Source of the DNA: an uncultured Bacteroidia bacterium
Lineage (GTDB): Bacteria; Bacteroidota; Bacteroidia; Bacteroidales; UBA932
NCBI GenBank assembly: GCA_902784785.1
Contig: CACZWF010000001.1
Span: forward strand, 1 to 58,691
DNA: 58,691 nucleotides
Direction of reading: 5' to 3'
The notes below the pieces were generated by a model. It did no database searches. It had not been told where the DNA came from and saw only the letters and a program-made list of their open reading frames with translations. Shown here piece by piece: positions 34,240 to 44,034 of the stretch; the stretch's first letter is position 1; every line of letters begins with the position of its first letter. The position numbers and the translations under genes are program-made.

Positions 34240-37200
34240 ATGATGAAAAAAGCGATATTCTTATTTTTCCTTCTGCTGCTTCTCTTGCCCGCAGCAGGAC
34301 AGAACAAGTCCCGTACCTTCACCGGTACTGTCAAGGACAGCAATGGGGAGCCGATACCCGGAGCCGCGGTGATGCTCGAAGAAGATTCCAGTACGGGCGC
34401 CGTTACGGATATCGACGGAAAGTATACCTTCCACTTGAAGGCGTCCGTACCCAAGCGGAGCCGCATCAGCGTCAGTTCCTTGGGTTTCAAAACGGCTCTT
34501 CTGGACATCCCGTCCGGGAACGTGCTGGATGTCGTGCTGGAAGATGATTTCCAACTGCTGGACGAGGCCATTGCCGTGGGCTATGGCTCCATGCGGAAAA
34601 GCGACCTCACCGGCGCGGTAGCGTCAGTAAAGGTGGACGAAAAGGAGGCGGCCCGCAATACATCCCTTGATCAATTGCTGATCGGCCGCGCCGCAGGCGT
34701 AGATGTCAGCAATACTTCTTTGTCACCGGACGGCGGCGTGTCCATCCGTATCCGGGGAACGACCTCCCTGAACGGGTCCAACGAACCGCTTTATGTGGTG
34801 GATGGCGTGATTCTCAGCGACAATGCCGGTGCGGAACTGCTCAACAGCGAAGAAACGGAGGAGGTAAATGGACTGATGGGAATCAATCCGCAGGATATCG
34901 AGCGGATAGAAGTGCTCAAGGATGCCTCCGCGACGGCTATTTTCGGCGCCGCCGGCGCTAACGGGGTCGTTCTTATCACGACTAGGCAGGCCTCCAAAGA
35001 CAAACTCTCGGTCGATGCCCGGGTGGGATTTGACATCTCGATTCCCTACAAGCACATCGATGTGATGGGTACTCCCGAATATCTGGAGTATATGCAATGG
35101 CTGGTAGACAACCATCCGACCGACGCCTCGACGACCCGTTATGCCGCGCGTTATCTCGGCTTGCATTCTTCCGGCGAACTGATTGATGTAGACTGGCAGA
35201 ATTATGTGATGCGGCCGGCTCCTCGTCAGCGCTATTATATTTCTTTGTCCGGAAAACCGCAGGATTACGCCTATACGGTTTCTCTCGGATATAGCAATAC
35301 GCAGGGACTTATCCGTACCACGAGCGGCGACCAACTGACCACCCGGTTCGATCTCACCCGCAAGATCGGGAAGAAGTTCACGGCGAGCGCCAAACTCAAT
35401 TTTGCCTACATTAACTCCAACAATCAGCAGGGACTGAATGCGACGACGCTTACGGCCTCTTCGTCCGTCATTACCAGTATGCTCACGTTCCGTCCGCTGA
35501 AGTTCCCCGCCGGAGATGATTACGAGGACGAGTATGGAGAAGACGAGGAGGATAAATCCAGTCCGGCCATGTGGCTCTCTGATGCCAAGACGACGCGTCA
35601 GGAGTATCGAATAACGCCCAACCTGAATCTCAAATACAACATTACTTCCTGGCTGACTCTGGAGTCGTCGGCCGGGGGCGATTACAGGCTCACGGAACGG
35701 GCCCAGTGGAAGGGCGTGATGGTCAACCGGAGCGCCTCGGGCGCCAACGGCGTGATCAACGAGGCTGTGTCGTATCGCTGGAATTGGGACAACAACCTGC
35801 TTTTCAAGAAAAAGTTCGGCCGTCATTCCCTTTCCGGTACCCTGGGTATGACGATGGGGCGGACGGGTAGCACGCTTCAGCGCGTCCACGCGCAGAATAT
35901 CAAGCAATATATCCCGAAACTGGACAATTTCAATGCCGGTGAGAAGACCGAGAGTTCCTACATAGAGAGCTTTACCAGCAATCTCTCTTTCTTCGCTCGT
36001 GTAGTCTACAACTACCACGACCGATATGTCCTCACCGGAACCTTCCGTGCGGACGGCTCCTCACAGTTTTCCGCCCGCAACCGCTTCGCCTATTTCCCTT
36101 CTTTGGCCGCCGCGTGGAGAATCAACAACGAGCCTTGGTTCCATATGCCGCTGTTCTCGCTGTTGAAACTGCGCCTGGGATGGGGACGCGTGGGAAATTC
36201 CCGCCTCCCGAGTTACCAGGTTTATTCCTCTTTCAAGCCTTCCACGCTGGGAAGCCATGTCAGCGATGCCGACTATATCCGTGGTCTTTCGTCTGAGAAC
36301 ATTGCCAACCAGAATCTCAAGTGGGAGACGACGGAGCAATGGAATGCCGGTCTGGATGTGGGACTCTGGAGCGGACGGCTCACGTTCAGTGTCGAAGCGT
36401 ACTACAAGAAAACTTTCGACCTGCTCCAACAGCGGGAAATACCGCTCTTGACGGGCTTTCCTTCGATGTGGATCAATATGGGGGATATCTCCAACAGGGG
36501 TGTCGAGTTCAACTTCGAAGCCATTCCCCTCCGCACCCGCCACGTGGAATGGACCCTCAGCGGCAACTTTTCCCTCAACCGCAACAAGTTGGACTCCTTC
36601 GGTGTGAATGTGGGTACGATGACCATGTACGACCGGAACGGTAACTCCCGCGAAGTTCGTTATACCCTCGGTTCGCAACTGGGCAGTTCTGTCTATTTCC
36701 TCAGTACGCCGGGCAATATCTTTATCGAGGGGGAACCTCTGGGGCTGTTGTATGGTTATCTGACGGACGGCATCGTCCAAGAGGGAGAGACGGGCGTGCC
36801 GCTGACAGAGGGAGGAGCGCCGCTTGAGCCCGGACGCATCAAATACCGCGACCTCAACGGGAACGGATACATCGATATCGGGGACCGCACCATCCTGGGC
36901 GATTCCAATCCCACGTTCAGTTACGGCTTCAACACCACGCTGACGGTGTACGGATTTACTCTGTCCGCCGTTTTTCAGGGCGTTTACGGTAGAGATATTC
37001 TCAACACGACCCGCGCGCAGTTGATGGATCCCGGTTCGCAGAACCTTCACAACGCCTATAGCGTCGCTTACCGCAATGCCTGGACGGCGGAGAACCGGTC
37101 GAACGAATTTCCCAAACTTTTCGGGGGCCTGAGCAACGCGGAACGCGCTTTTGTGACAGACCGGGTCGTGGAGGACGCCTCGTTCCTCAGGATATCGTCC

Positions 37201-37416
37201 GTTTCTTTGTCATACAACTTCCAGTTGCCGAAAAAAGGCGTCGTACGCGCTCTTTCGCTTGGCTTTACGGTCCAGAATCCCTATGTGTTCACGAAATACA
37301 GCGGATGGGACCCGAATGTGAGCAGTTTCGGCAGCAGCATGAAACGGGTGGGCATCGACAGCGGCTCCTATCCTTCTGCAAGGACATTTTGTTTGGATTT
37401 TAGCATTTCCTTCTGA
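34240..37416 (+). CDS. SusC/RagA-family TonB-dependent transporter
   Basis: 1058 residues (start 34240, or 34243 for the second Met); signal peptide to PAAGQ. A carboxypeptidase-regulatory-like domain (~25-105: GTVKDSNGEPIPGAAVMLEE), TonB-box region (EAIAVGYGS), plug (RIEVLKDASATAIFGAAG) and full barrel are present. The stop overlaps the SusD start at TGATG. It works with the following SusD to import oligosaccharides of the lyase-degraded polymer. Confidence 0.95.
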   Translation: MMKKAIFLFFLLLLLLPAAGQNKSRTFTGTVKDSNGEPIPGAAVMLEEDSSTGAVTDIDGKYTFHLKASVPKRSRISVSSLGFKTALLDIPSGNVLDVVLEDDFQLLDEAIAVGYGSMRKSDLTGAVASVKVDEKEAARNTSLDQLLIGRAAGVDVSNTSLSPDGGVSIRIRGTTSLNGSNEPLYVVDGVILSDNAGAELLNSEETEEVNGLMGINPQDIERIEVLKDASATAIFGAAGANGVVLITTRQASKDKLSVDARVGFDISIPYKHIDVMGTPEYLEYMQWLVDNHPTDASTTRYAARYLGLHSSGELIDVDWQNYVMRPAPRQRYYISLSGKPQDYAYTVSLGYSNTQGLIRTTSGDQLTTRFDLTRKIGKKFTASAKLNFAYINSNNQQGLNATTLTASSSVITSMLTFRPLKFPAGDDYEDEYGEDEEDKSSPAMWLSDAKTTRQEYRITPNLNLKYNITSWLTLESSAGGDYRLTERAQWKGVMVNRSASGANGVINEAVSYRWNWDNNLLFKKKFGRHSLSGTLGMTMGRTGSTLQRVHAQNIKQYIPKLDNFNAGEKTESSYIESFTSNLSFFARVVYNYHDRYVLTGTFRADGSSQFSARNRFAYFPSLAAAWRINNEPWFHMPLFSLLKLRLGWGRVGNSRLPSYQVYSSFKPSTLGSHVSDADYIRGLSSENIANQNLKWETTEQWNAGLDVGLWSGRLTFSVEAYYKKTFDLLQQREIPLLTGFPSMWINMGDISNRGVEFNFEAIPLRTRHVEWTLSGNFSLNRNKLDSFGVNVGTMTMYDRNGNSREVRYTLGSQLGSSVYFLSTPGNIFIEGEPLGLLYGYLTDGIVQEGETGVPLTEGGAPLEPGRIKYRDLNGNGYIDIGDRTILGDSNPTFSYGFNTTLTVYGFTLSAVFQGVYGRDILNTTRAQLMDPGSQNLHNAYSVAYRNAWTAENRSNEFPKLFGGLSNAERAFVTDRVVEDASFLRISSVSLSYNFQLPKKGVVRALSLGFTVQNPYVFTKYSGWDPNVSSFGSSMKRVGIDSGSYPSARTFCLDFSISF

Positions 37417-39206
37417 TGCGTATGAAAAAGTACAGTTTGTTACTATCGATTGTGGCATTGATGATTTCCTGCACGGATTTCCTCGAGCAGAAGCCGTCGA
37501 CGACCATCTGCGGGGAAAGCCTTCTTGCCAACGAAGCGGCGGCTGAAGCGGCCATCAACGGTGTGTATGCCAATTTAAACAGCGTCTTTATGGGGAATCC
37601 GCTGGGGACGTATCTGGGAAATGCCTCCAAGACGCGCGTGTGGACGGGCAACCGCCGTACCGACCAGTATGAGCAGTGCCATTATATGACCTTCTATTCC
37701 ACGACCAACGACAACAAGAATCTCTATTCGTCGCTCTATGTCGGCGTGAATGCCTGCAACAACATTCTCTGGTATCTGCCGTCATCGCCGATCGGTGAGG
37801 ACTATAAGGACGAGATTGCCGGCGAGGCCCACTTCCTTCGGGCGGTGTTTTATTTTACTTTGGCTCGTGTATATGGCGACGTGCCCGTCATTCAAGAACC
37901 GGTAACCGAGGAATCGCAGGTCAACGTGCCGCGCAGTCCCTACCAGAAAGTCTACCGCTTCATTCTTGACGATTTGGATTTTGCTGAGACCCATATGCGG
38001 GACTATGCCCGGCAGACGGCCGTGAACGGACAGGAGTCCCGCGCCTGCCAATCTGCGGTGCACGCTATGCGGGCGATGGTCTACACTTGGATTGCCTCTT
38101 ATATGTCCTCTCCCTACGATCAGTTCTTCGACGCTTCCAAGCCGGGAAGGTATCCCGACTTCACCAATTGCGGGGTGGATACGCCGGAAGAGGCGTGGAC
38201 CATCGTGCTGAGGGAATGCGAAGCATTGATGGCGCCCGACAGTCCCTATGCCCTGGAGCCGGACTATCGCAACCTTTTCCGCTGGGACCCGCAGAATCAC
38301 CCCGAAGACTATCGCTCCAAAGAACGGATTCTGGTCACTTCCAATACGCCTTATTACGGACCGACCAGTTTTATGCAGCAACTTCACTGGCCCCATCCGG
38401 CGGAGTCCATCTCCATGACCGGCACCCAGAGCATCGCCGGCCGTACGCGTCCGGCCCGTTGGGTCTGGGAGAAGTGGTGCGAAAAGTACGGAAATACCCC
38501 CTTGAATAGCAAAGGCTGGCACGAAGCCTCTCCGGACCCCCGTCAGGCGGCGACTTATCAATCTTTGAGTTATGATTACTGGGATCAGGATAACTACGGA
38601 CAGGTGAAGACCAAGTCCGGCCTCTTCCCCAACACGACCAGCGGTACGTCCAGCAACCATTATTTCCGCAAATGGATCAGTCATCGCTATGATTACAATA
38701 CCGGCGATGCCGACTGCTATATCATCCGGATGGCGGAGGTCTATCTGATGGCGGCGGAAGCGGCGGCGCGCTTGGACGACCTGGGAAAGGCGGTCGGCTA
38801 TGTCAACCAGCTGCTGGACCGCGCCCGTCGTTCGGTGGACGATTCTTCCTCTCCGGCGGCGGAGCCTGCCGACTGGGCGGTCGGGCAATTTGCTTCCACC
38901 GAGGATTTTGTGGATGCCGTGATGTTGGAACGGCTTTTCGAGATGCACGGAGAGAACCACGAATGGTTTGACACCCATCGCCTGGGAGCCGCCTGGCTGG
39001 TGAAGAATATTTCCCAGGTCTATATCCAGAGCATCAACCTCCCGGGAAATGCCAGCGTAAAGAGTACGATGGAACTCTATGCTACTCCCACTCCCTCGGA
39101 TGTGGAGTCCGTAAGAAAATCCATGATCTGCGCCTTCCCGGATTACGAACTGCGCAATAATGTGGCCCTTAACCCGGCCGATCAAAATGACTTTTACTGG
39201 AGATGA
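37416..39206 (+). CDS. SusD/RagB-family surface glycan-binding lipoprotein
   Basis: 596 residues (MRMKKYSLLLS), lipoprotein signal to Cys 19 (LMISC) followed by the classical DFLEQKPST start of mature SusD. TPR helices (AHFLRAVFYFTLARVYGDVP) and the C-terminal region with MLERLFEMHGENHEWFDTHR are present. Long for the family (usually 500-560) but normal in form. It overlaps susC by 1 nt and the next gene by 4 nt. Confidence 0.95.
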   Translation: MRMKKYSLLLSIVALMISCTDFLEQKPSTTICGESLLANEAAAEAAINGVYANLNSVFMGNPLGTYLGNASKTRVWTGNRRTDQYEQCHYMTFYSTTNDNKNLYSSLYVGVNACNNILWYLPSSPIGEDYKDEIAGEAHFLRAVFYFTLARVYGDVPVIQEPVTEESQVNVPRSPYQKVYRFILDDLDFAETHMRDYARQTAVNGQESRACQSAVHAMRAMVYTWIASYMSSPYDQFFDASKPGRYPDFTNCGVDTPEEAWTIVLRECEALMAPDSPYALEPDYRNLFRWDPQNHPEDYRSKERILVTSNTPYYGPTSFMQQLHWPHPAESISMTGTQSIAGRTRPARWVWEKWCEKYGNTPLNSKGWHEASPDPRQAATYQSLSYDYWDQDNYGQVKTKSGLFPNTTSGTSSNHYFRKWISHRYDYNTGDADCYIIRMAEVYLMAAEAAARLDDLGKAVGYVNQLLDRARRSVDDSSSPAAEPADWAVGQFASTEDFVDAVMLERLFEMHGENHEWFDTHRLGAAWLVKNISQVYIQSINLPGNASVKSTMELYATPTPSDVESVRKSMICAFPDYELRNNVALNPADQNDFYWR

Positions 39207-39703
39207 AAATGATGCGTAAAATTCTTTTACCCTTGATGATTTTTTGTCTTGTCTGTTGTGGCAAGAATGCAGGCCCCGAAGGAGGCGGATCCGAGCCGGA
39301 GATAGCGTTGGACAAGCCGACCGGACTGGCCCAGATTGATCAGACGGAAAATTCCGTCAAAGTGAGTTGGAATGCCGTGGTCAACGCCCTGGAGTATCAA
39401 TATTGCTTGACGGAAGAAGTGGAAGGGCTGGAACCCCGCGTGCTGGCGATGGGCACCACCGCCGGGACCTACAAGACGCTCGGCGGGCTCGATCCGGAAT
39501 ACGAACAGAAAGGCATCGCTTACTATGTCAGCGTTGCGGCTGTCAACGGCCGCTCCAGTTCCGGATACTGCGACCCCATCAAGGTTACTCCGGGCCAAGT
39601 TCCTCCTCCTCCCCCGCCGCCAGGCCCTGATGCGACTACCGTGGGGGCGGAAGATATGGCTGAGAATAATGATTACATTCATGCTTTTGACGATGCGGAA
39701 TAA
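39203..39703 (+). CDS. Small fibronectin-type III lipoprotein with small-peptide-like tail
   Basis: 166 residues, lipoprotein signal to Cys 18/19 (LVCCG). One Fn3-like domain (~38-130: LAQIDQTENSVKVSWNAV, YYVSVAAVNGRSSSGY), then a Pro-rich linker (PPPPPPP) and a tail AEDMAENNDYIHAFDDAE. The tail resembles the end of the small peptide at 30324. It overlaps susD by 4 nt and the next gene by 11 nt. By position it would be a surface glycan-binding or spacer lipoprotein; no function can be read directly. Confidence 0.7.
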   Translation: MKMMRKILLPLMIFCLVCCGKNAGPEGGGSEPEIALDKPTGLAQIDQTENSVKVSWNAVVNALEYQYCLTEEVEGLEPRVLAMGTTAGTYKTLGGLDPEYEQKGIAYYVSVAAVNGRSSSGYCDPIKVTPGQVPPPPPPPGPDATTVGAEDMAENNDYIHAFDDAE

Positions 39704-40871
39704 TTTACTTATTTTTGCGGCGGTGGCAGCGACTTTGGGAGTGGCTTGTTCCCGCAGTCCGAAGCCGACGGACTTCGACTATCACGTGTGCGCATTCATA
39801 TGGCCGTCTTGTCATGACGATTCGTTAGGCCGCACGGTGTGGGAAAAAGGAATTGGCGAGTGGGAGGTCATCCAGCAGGGTGATCCCCGGTTCGAGGGAC
39901 ACTACCAGCCCAAATTGCCGCTCTGGGGCTATGAAATGGACAACGACCCGGTTGTGGTGGAAAAGTGGATCAATACGGCATTGGCGTATGGCGTAAATAC
40001 CTTTATCTACGATTGGTATTGGTACGAACATTACCCTTTCCTGGAGAGCGCGCTGGATGACGGTTTTCTCCAAGCTCCTTCCAATACCCGCATGGAATTT
40101 TTCATTATGTGGGCCAATCATGATGTCAAGCACAACTACTGGAATTACCACAAGTGGGGAGATGACGAAAGCATCCTTTGGCGCGGAGCCATCGACCCGC
40201 AGGACTGGCCTGTGATTGTCAATCGGGTCATCACGAAGTATTTCCATCGTCCCAACTACACCAAGATCAATGGCTGCCCCGTGTTCGCGATGTTTTCCGC
40301 CGAGCGCTTTGTGGAATCTTTCGGCGGAGACGAGGGGGCGGCGCTGGAGGCGATGAGGTACCTGCGCGCCGAGACCCGGAAAGCCGGCTTCCCCAATGTC
40401 CATTATATGATGATGAACGGCGCGGCGCCCAAAATGGATGACGAGCTGGAGCAGGAGAGGGTCCGCTTGGGCCTGGCGCTGGAGCCGGACAGCTGGGCTT
40501 GGTACAATATGGGCGGATTCAACTCGGATTATCTGGTCCACTGCGAGAACGGGGTGGCCCGGCGGGAGTATTGGTCTTCCCGGGTGGAGATTCCTGTCTT
40601 CCCTTGTGTGTCCATTTCCTGGGATGACACCCCGCGTTTCCCGGCGAAGGGGCCTGATAAACTGACCCGTTTCCACAACACGCCGGACGTGTTCGCGCGC
40701 TACCTGGCCAAGGCCAGGCAATACGCCGACGACCATGCCGACACCCAGCCCAAGTTTATCATGATCAATGCCTGGAACGAGTGGGTGGAGGGGAGTTACC
40801 TGCTTCCTGATATGCTCAACGGCTATTCCTATCTGGAAGCGGTCAAATCTGTCATACATCCGCAACCATGA
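39693..40871 (+). CDS. GH99-like/WbsX-family lipoprotein
   Basis: 392 residues from ATG 39693 (MRNNLLIFAAVAAT), lipoprotein signal to Cys 19 (GVACS). The fold signature is GH99/WbsX-like: FDYHVCAFIWPSCHDD at the start, NTFIYDWYWYEHYPFLESAL, YTKINGCPVFAMF, and the closing IMINAWNEWVEGSYLLPD motif. Related proteins act on mannose-containing glycans or are annotated as glycosyltransferase WbsX; here a secreted hydrolase role is more likely. It overlaps its neighbours on both sides, so it is part of the PUL operon. Confidence 0.8.
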   Translation: MRNNLLIFAAVAATLGVACSRSPKPTDFDYHVCAFIWPSCHDDSLGRTVWEKGIGEWEVIQQGDPRFEGHYQPKLPLWGYEMDNDPVVVEKWINTALAYGVNTFIYDWYWYEHYPFLESALDDGFLQAPSNTRMEFFIMWANHDVKHNYWNYHKWGDDESILWRGAIDPQDWPVIVNRVITKYFHRPNYTKINGCPVFAMFSAERFVESFGGDEGAALEAMRYLRAETRKAGFPNVHYMMMNGAAPKMDDELEQERVRLGLALEPDSWAWYNMGGFNSDYLVHCENGVARREYWSSRVEIPVFPCVSISWDDTPRFPAKGPDKLTRFHNTPDVFARYLAKARQYADDHADTQPKFIMINAWNEWVEGSYLLPDMLNGYSYLEAVKSVIHPQP

Positions 40872-42709
40872 AAAGGTTCCTCATTATCCTGCTGTTGCTG
40901 GCCGGCGTTTCAGCTGGAGCGGCAGAGAAACCGGTGAAGGTGGCTTCCTTGCATCACCCCCGCCTCATCGCGTCGGACAAAGCGTTCAAAGATGTGGTGA
41001 AAACGGTGAACCGGGGCCGGAACATCCATCTGGTGCGCTTGCACGAGGCGGCGATGAAAGCGGCCGCCAAATATGTCAAAGAAGGAGCGATGCCCGAAGC
41101 CAGAAAGGGAAAAGCCGACAATCTGGAACTTTCCAGGGGGGCTCTGGCGCAGATCTTCAATTGCGCTTACGCCTTTCGCTACAGCCGGGACTACAAGTAT
41201 CTGGAACACGCGGAGAAGGTGCTGGAATATGTCTGCGACTTGCCGGATTGGGACCCGAAGCATCTGCTTTCCGTGGCCGAAATGCTTCAGGCGGTGAGCC
41301 TGGGCTATGACTGGTTGTACAAGGATCTCGACAAGAATCTTCGCAAGACCATCGAGGACAGGATCCAGCGCTATGCATTTGATGTTTCGGAAGACGAACG
41401 CTATAACATCCGGACCTTCCGGGCCAATTACAACTGGTCGCAGGTGTTGAACGCGGCCTATGCTTCGGCAGCCCTGGCCATCTATGAAGCCTGTCCGGAA
41501 CGCTGCCAGCAGATACTGGACCGCAGCATCACCAACTACCAGGAGATTTGTTCCAAGTTTTACGCGCCTGACGGCATTTATGTCGAAGGTCCCGGTTACT
41601 GGGGCTTCGGCACATCCTACCACATTATGATGAGTTCCGTGCTGCAAGGCGTTTACGGACACGATTTCGGTGTTACGGACATTCCCGGCTTTGACAAGAC
41701 CTCGGACTTTATTTCCTTTATGTCCGGCAGCACGGGGACGTTCAACTATGCCGACAGCTGGCAGGTCAAAAAATACAATTCCTGGCTTTGGTTCTTTGCT
41801 TGCAAGTACAACGACCCCTCCCGCGTGTATATTTGCGAGCGGCTGCTCGATCAGGTCAAGACCGAAAGGCTGGGCCCGCTGGCAATCTGCTGGGCTTCCA
41901 AGGTGGAGCCTTCCGGCATCCGCGAACCCTCGACCCGGCTGTACACGGGTCACGGCCGCGTCGATCTGGCCATCGCCCGTACGGGATGGAACGAGAAGGA
42001 TGCCTACTTGGCCATCAAGGGCGGACTGACCAAGGTGACGCACGCCCATATGGACTGCGGCTCGTATGTCTATGATTTTGCCGGCGTCCGCTGGGCCCGC
42101 GAAATGCCCATTCCCAAGTATGAAGTGAACAACAAGGGTGTGGCCTCTTTGGGGCTTGATGGCTGGCACGTATACAGGGCCACGAGATGGCGGCTACTGG
42201 GCTACCGGGCCATCGACCACAATACCATCGTGGTCAATGGACACGACCATCTGATTGATTCGATTGCTCCGCTGGTGAGGGGCTTTGACAATCCGCGCGA
42301 AGGATGCGGGGCGACTTTCCGTCTTTCGCCGATTTATCACGGCGATTTGAACGAAGCCATCCGCACCGTCGCAATTATGGAAGACGGCAGCCTCTGCGTA
42401 CGGGATACCTTGGCGGCCACCGACAGCCTGGATGCCGCCATCCGGTGGAATTTCATCTCCGGAGCGGAGCCGGTCATCACCGGGGACGGGATTCGCTTTA
42501 CCAAGAAAGGAACTACGATGATGCTGCGCGTCAGCGGAGCCGATGTGGAATATAAGCAGTGGTCTGTCGACCCGAAAGATTATCCCGATGACCCGTTTAT
42601 GGCCTGGCAGACCAAGCCGAAGGATACCTGGGCTTGCGGTTTTGAGTTTGTGCTACCCAAGGGAGAAAAGCGGGCGTTGACCGTGACTTTGCAACCCTTG
42701 TCCGAATGA
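40868..42709 (+). CDS. Heparinase II/III-family polysaccharide lyase
   Basis: 613 residues with a cleavable signal (MKRFLIILLLLAGVSAGAA), predicted periplasmic. An N-terminal (alpha/alpha) toroid (~35-350: HPRLIASDKAFKDVV, LSLGYDWLYKDL-type helices, RANYNWSQVLNAAY, EGPGYWGFGTSYH) and a C-terminal beta-sandwich starting at THAHMDCGSYVYDFAG. The Asn/His and Tyr positions typical of the family are visible. It depolymerises uronic-acid glycans by beta-elimination, giving unsaturated ends that the GH88 domain at 44031 can remove. It starts ATGA-overlapped with the previous gene and resembles the lyase part of 27322. Confidence 0.88.
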   Translation: MKRFLIILLLLAGVSAGAAEKPVKVASLHHPRLIASDKAFKDVVKTVNRGRNIHLVRLHEAAMKAAAKYVKEGAMPEARKGKADNLELSRGALAQIFNCAYAFRYSRDYKYLEHAEKVLEYVCDLPDWDPKHLLSVAEMLQAVSLGYDWLYKDLDKNLRKTIEDRIQRYAFDVSEDERYNIRTFRANYNWSQVLNAAYASAALAIYEACPERCQQILDRSITNYQEICSKFYAPDGIYVEGPGYWGFGTSYHIMMSSVLQGVYGHDFGVTDIPGFDKTSDFISFMSGSTGTFNYADSWQVKKYNSWLWFFACKYNDPSRVYICERLLDQVKTERLGPLAICWASKVEPSGIREPSTRLYTGHGRVDLAIARTGWNEKDAYLAIKGGLTKVTHAHMDCGSYVYDFAGVRWAREMPIPKYEVNNKGVASLGLDGWHVYRATRWRLLGYRAIDHNTIVVNGHDHLIDSIAPLVRGFDNPREGCGATFRLSPIYHGDLNEAIRTVAIMEDGSLCVRDTLAATDSLDAAIRWNFISGAEPVITGDGIRFTKKGTTMMLRVSGADVEYKQWSVDPKDYPDDPFMAWQTKPKDTWACGFEFVLPKGEKRALTVTLQPLSE

Positions 42710-44034
42710 TGAAAAGCATTTTGTGGCTGTTGCCGGCCGTGGTCGGGTTGGCGGCGGGGTGTGACGCTCGTGTTGTCGAGGCGGACCTGCCGGATTATTA
42801 CGAGGAATACCTCTCAGCGAGAATGCCTGTCGTGAAAGAAGCGGCCGGGCAATCATCCGACTGCTTTTTTTTCTGGACAGATTCTCATTTGGAAAAGAAT
42901 GACGGCTATGCGCCGGAGATGATTCGGTATGTCGGCAGCCGGTTGAAGCGTTTTCCCAAGACTTTTTTCGGCGGCGATGCAATACCGGCCTTTACGGACG
43001 ATATCACGCCTTTCATCGATGCTTATCGCAGCCAATGCGGGCGGGTGATGGAATGCGGACGTCTCTACCAGGTACACGGCAATCACGATTTTACTTTCAA
43101 GTATAAGCCGGGAGGGGAGGGACTGACTTTTGACTTGGACACCACGGCGGCACTCCTCCAATCTGTAATGTCGCCGGAGGGAGTGGTGCGGAACCCCGAC
43201 GACCCCCACTCGAATTATTACTATCTGGATGAGCCCAAGGCCCGCATCCGCTATATCGTCCTGGACTCTTCGGATTCCGTCAAAGATACCCATATCGGCT
43301 TCGGACTGGTGGACAGCGTGGGGCCGGTCCAGCGCCGCTGGATCTTCTCGGAGGCCATCATGAAGGCTCCGCGGGCTTATTCGCTGATAGTGCTTGTCCA
43401 CGTGCCGCAGCTGGCTTGCTCGACGGGAGGTAGTACGCCGGAGATGGAGGCCGCGCTGGGCGCTTTGGCCACGCATCGGCGATACCGGGTGGACGGGGCC
43501 GAGTACCGCTTCGACTTGCGGCCGGATTTGAAACTGCTGGCCGTGTTGGCCGGTCACAACCATCACGATATGCAGATGTTCAAAGAAGGCGTGCTGCATA
43601 TCCATACCGCCGCCGATGCCCGTTATCGTGACTTCCGCCGCGACCCGTATGCGACCTTGGAGCGTCGCGTCAGCGGCACCGTGGATGCCCAGGCGATCGA
43701 TTGGGTCTGCGTGTCCCGGCGTCACGATGTCCTGCGGCTGCTTCGCTTGGGTTATGGTCCCGACAGGATCTTTCACTTGGAGCCCATAGTCCTGCAACCG
43801 GACGAATCCTATCAGGTTCCCATTGAAGCCGTACGGTGGGACATATATGACACAGGAAGCGCCCTCAAGAAAAAAGAAAACGAGAAGTACGCTTATTACT
43901 GGGACCTTTCCCGTCAGGTCGCCTCGGTCGACCCTGCCGGCCGGGTCACCGCCCTTGCTCCCGGCGATGCGACCCTGCTGTGCGAAAAGGCGGACGGAAC
44001 CCGGGAGTTTTATTACATCTGTTGTTCAAAATGA
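42706..44034 (+). CDS. Metallophosphoesterase lipoprotein
   Basis: 442 residues, lipoprotein signal to Cys 19 (LAAGC). A calcineurin-like phosphoesterase with all metal motifs: WTDSHLE (D-x-H, ~57), FFGGDAIP (~88), HGNHDF (~125), LVHVPQ (~228) and AGHNHHD (~283). The last ~60 residues (VASVDPAGRVTALAPGDATL) look like a Big_2-type Ig module. A phosphatase in a uronic-acid PUL is unusual and may indicate a phosphorylated side group. It overlaps both neighbours (TGATGA/ATGA). Confidence 0.85.
   Translation: MMKSILWLLPAVVGLAAGCDARVVEADLPDYYEEYLSARMPVVKEAAGQSSDCFFFWTDSHLEKNDGYAPEMIRYVGSRLKRFPKTFFGGDAIPAFTDDITPFIDAYRSQCGRVMECGRLYQVHGNHDFTFKYKPGGEGLTFDLDTTAALLQSVMSPEGVVRNPDDPHSNYYYLDEPKARIRYIVLDSSDSVKDTHIGFGLVDSVGPVQRRWIFSEAIMKAPRAYSLIVLVHVPQLACSTGGSTPEMEAALGALATHRRYRVDGAEYRFDLRPDLKLLAVLAGHNHHDMQMFKEGVLHIHTAADARYRDFRRDPYATLERRVSGTVDAQAIDWVCVSRRHDVLRLLRLGYGPDRIFHLEPIVLQPDESYQVPIEAVRWDIYDTGSALKKKENEKYAYYWDLSRQVASVDPAGRVTALAPGDATLLCEKADGTREFYYICCSK

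Noticed and set aside
37416..37421. Alternative SusD start at the second Met (37422)
   Set aside because: Both starts give a valid lipoprotein signal; the TGATG overlap with susC favours 37416, though the difference is only two residues.
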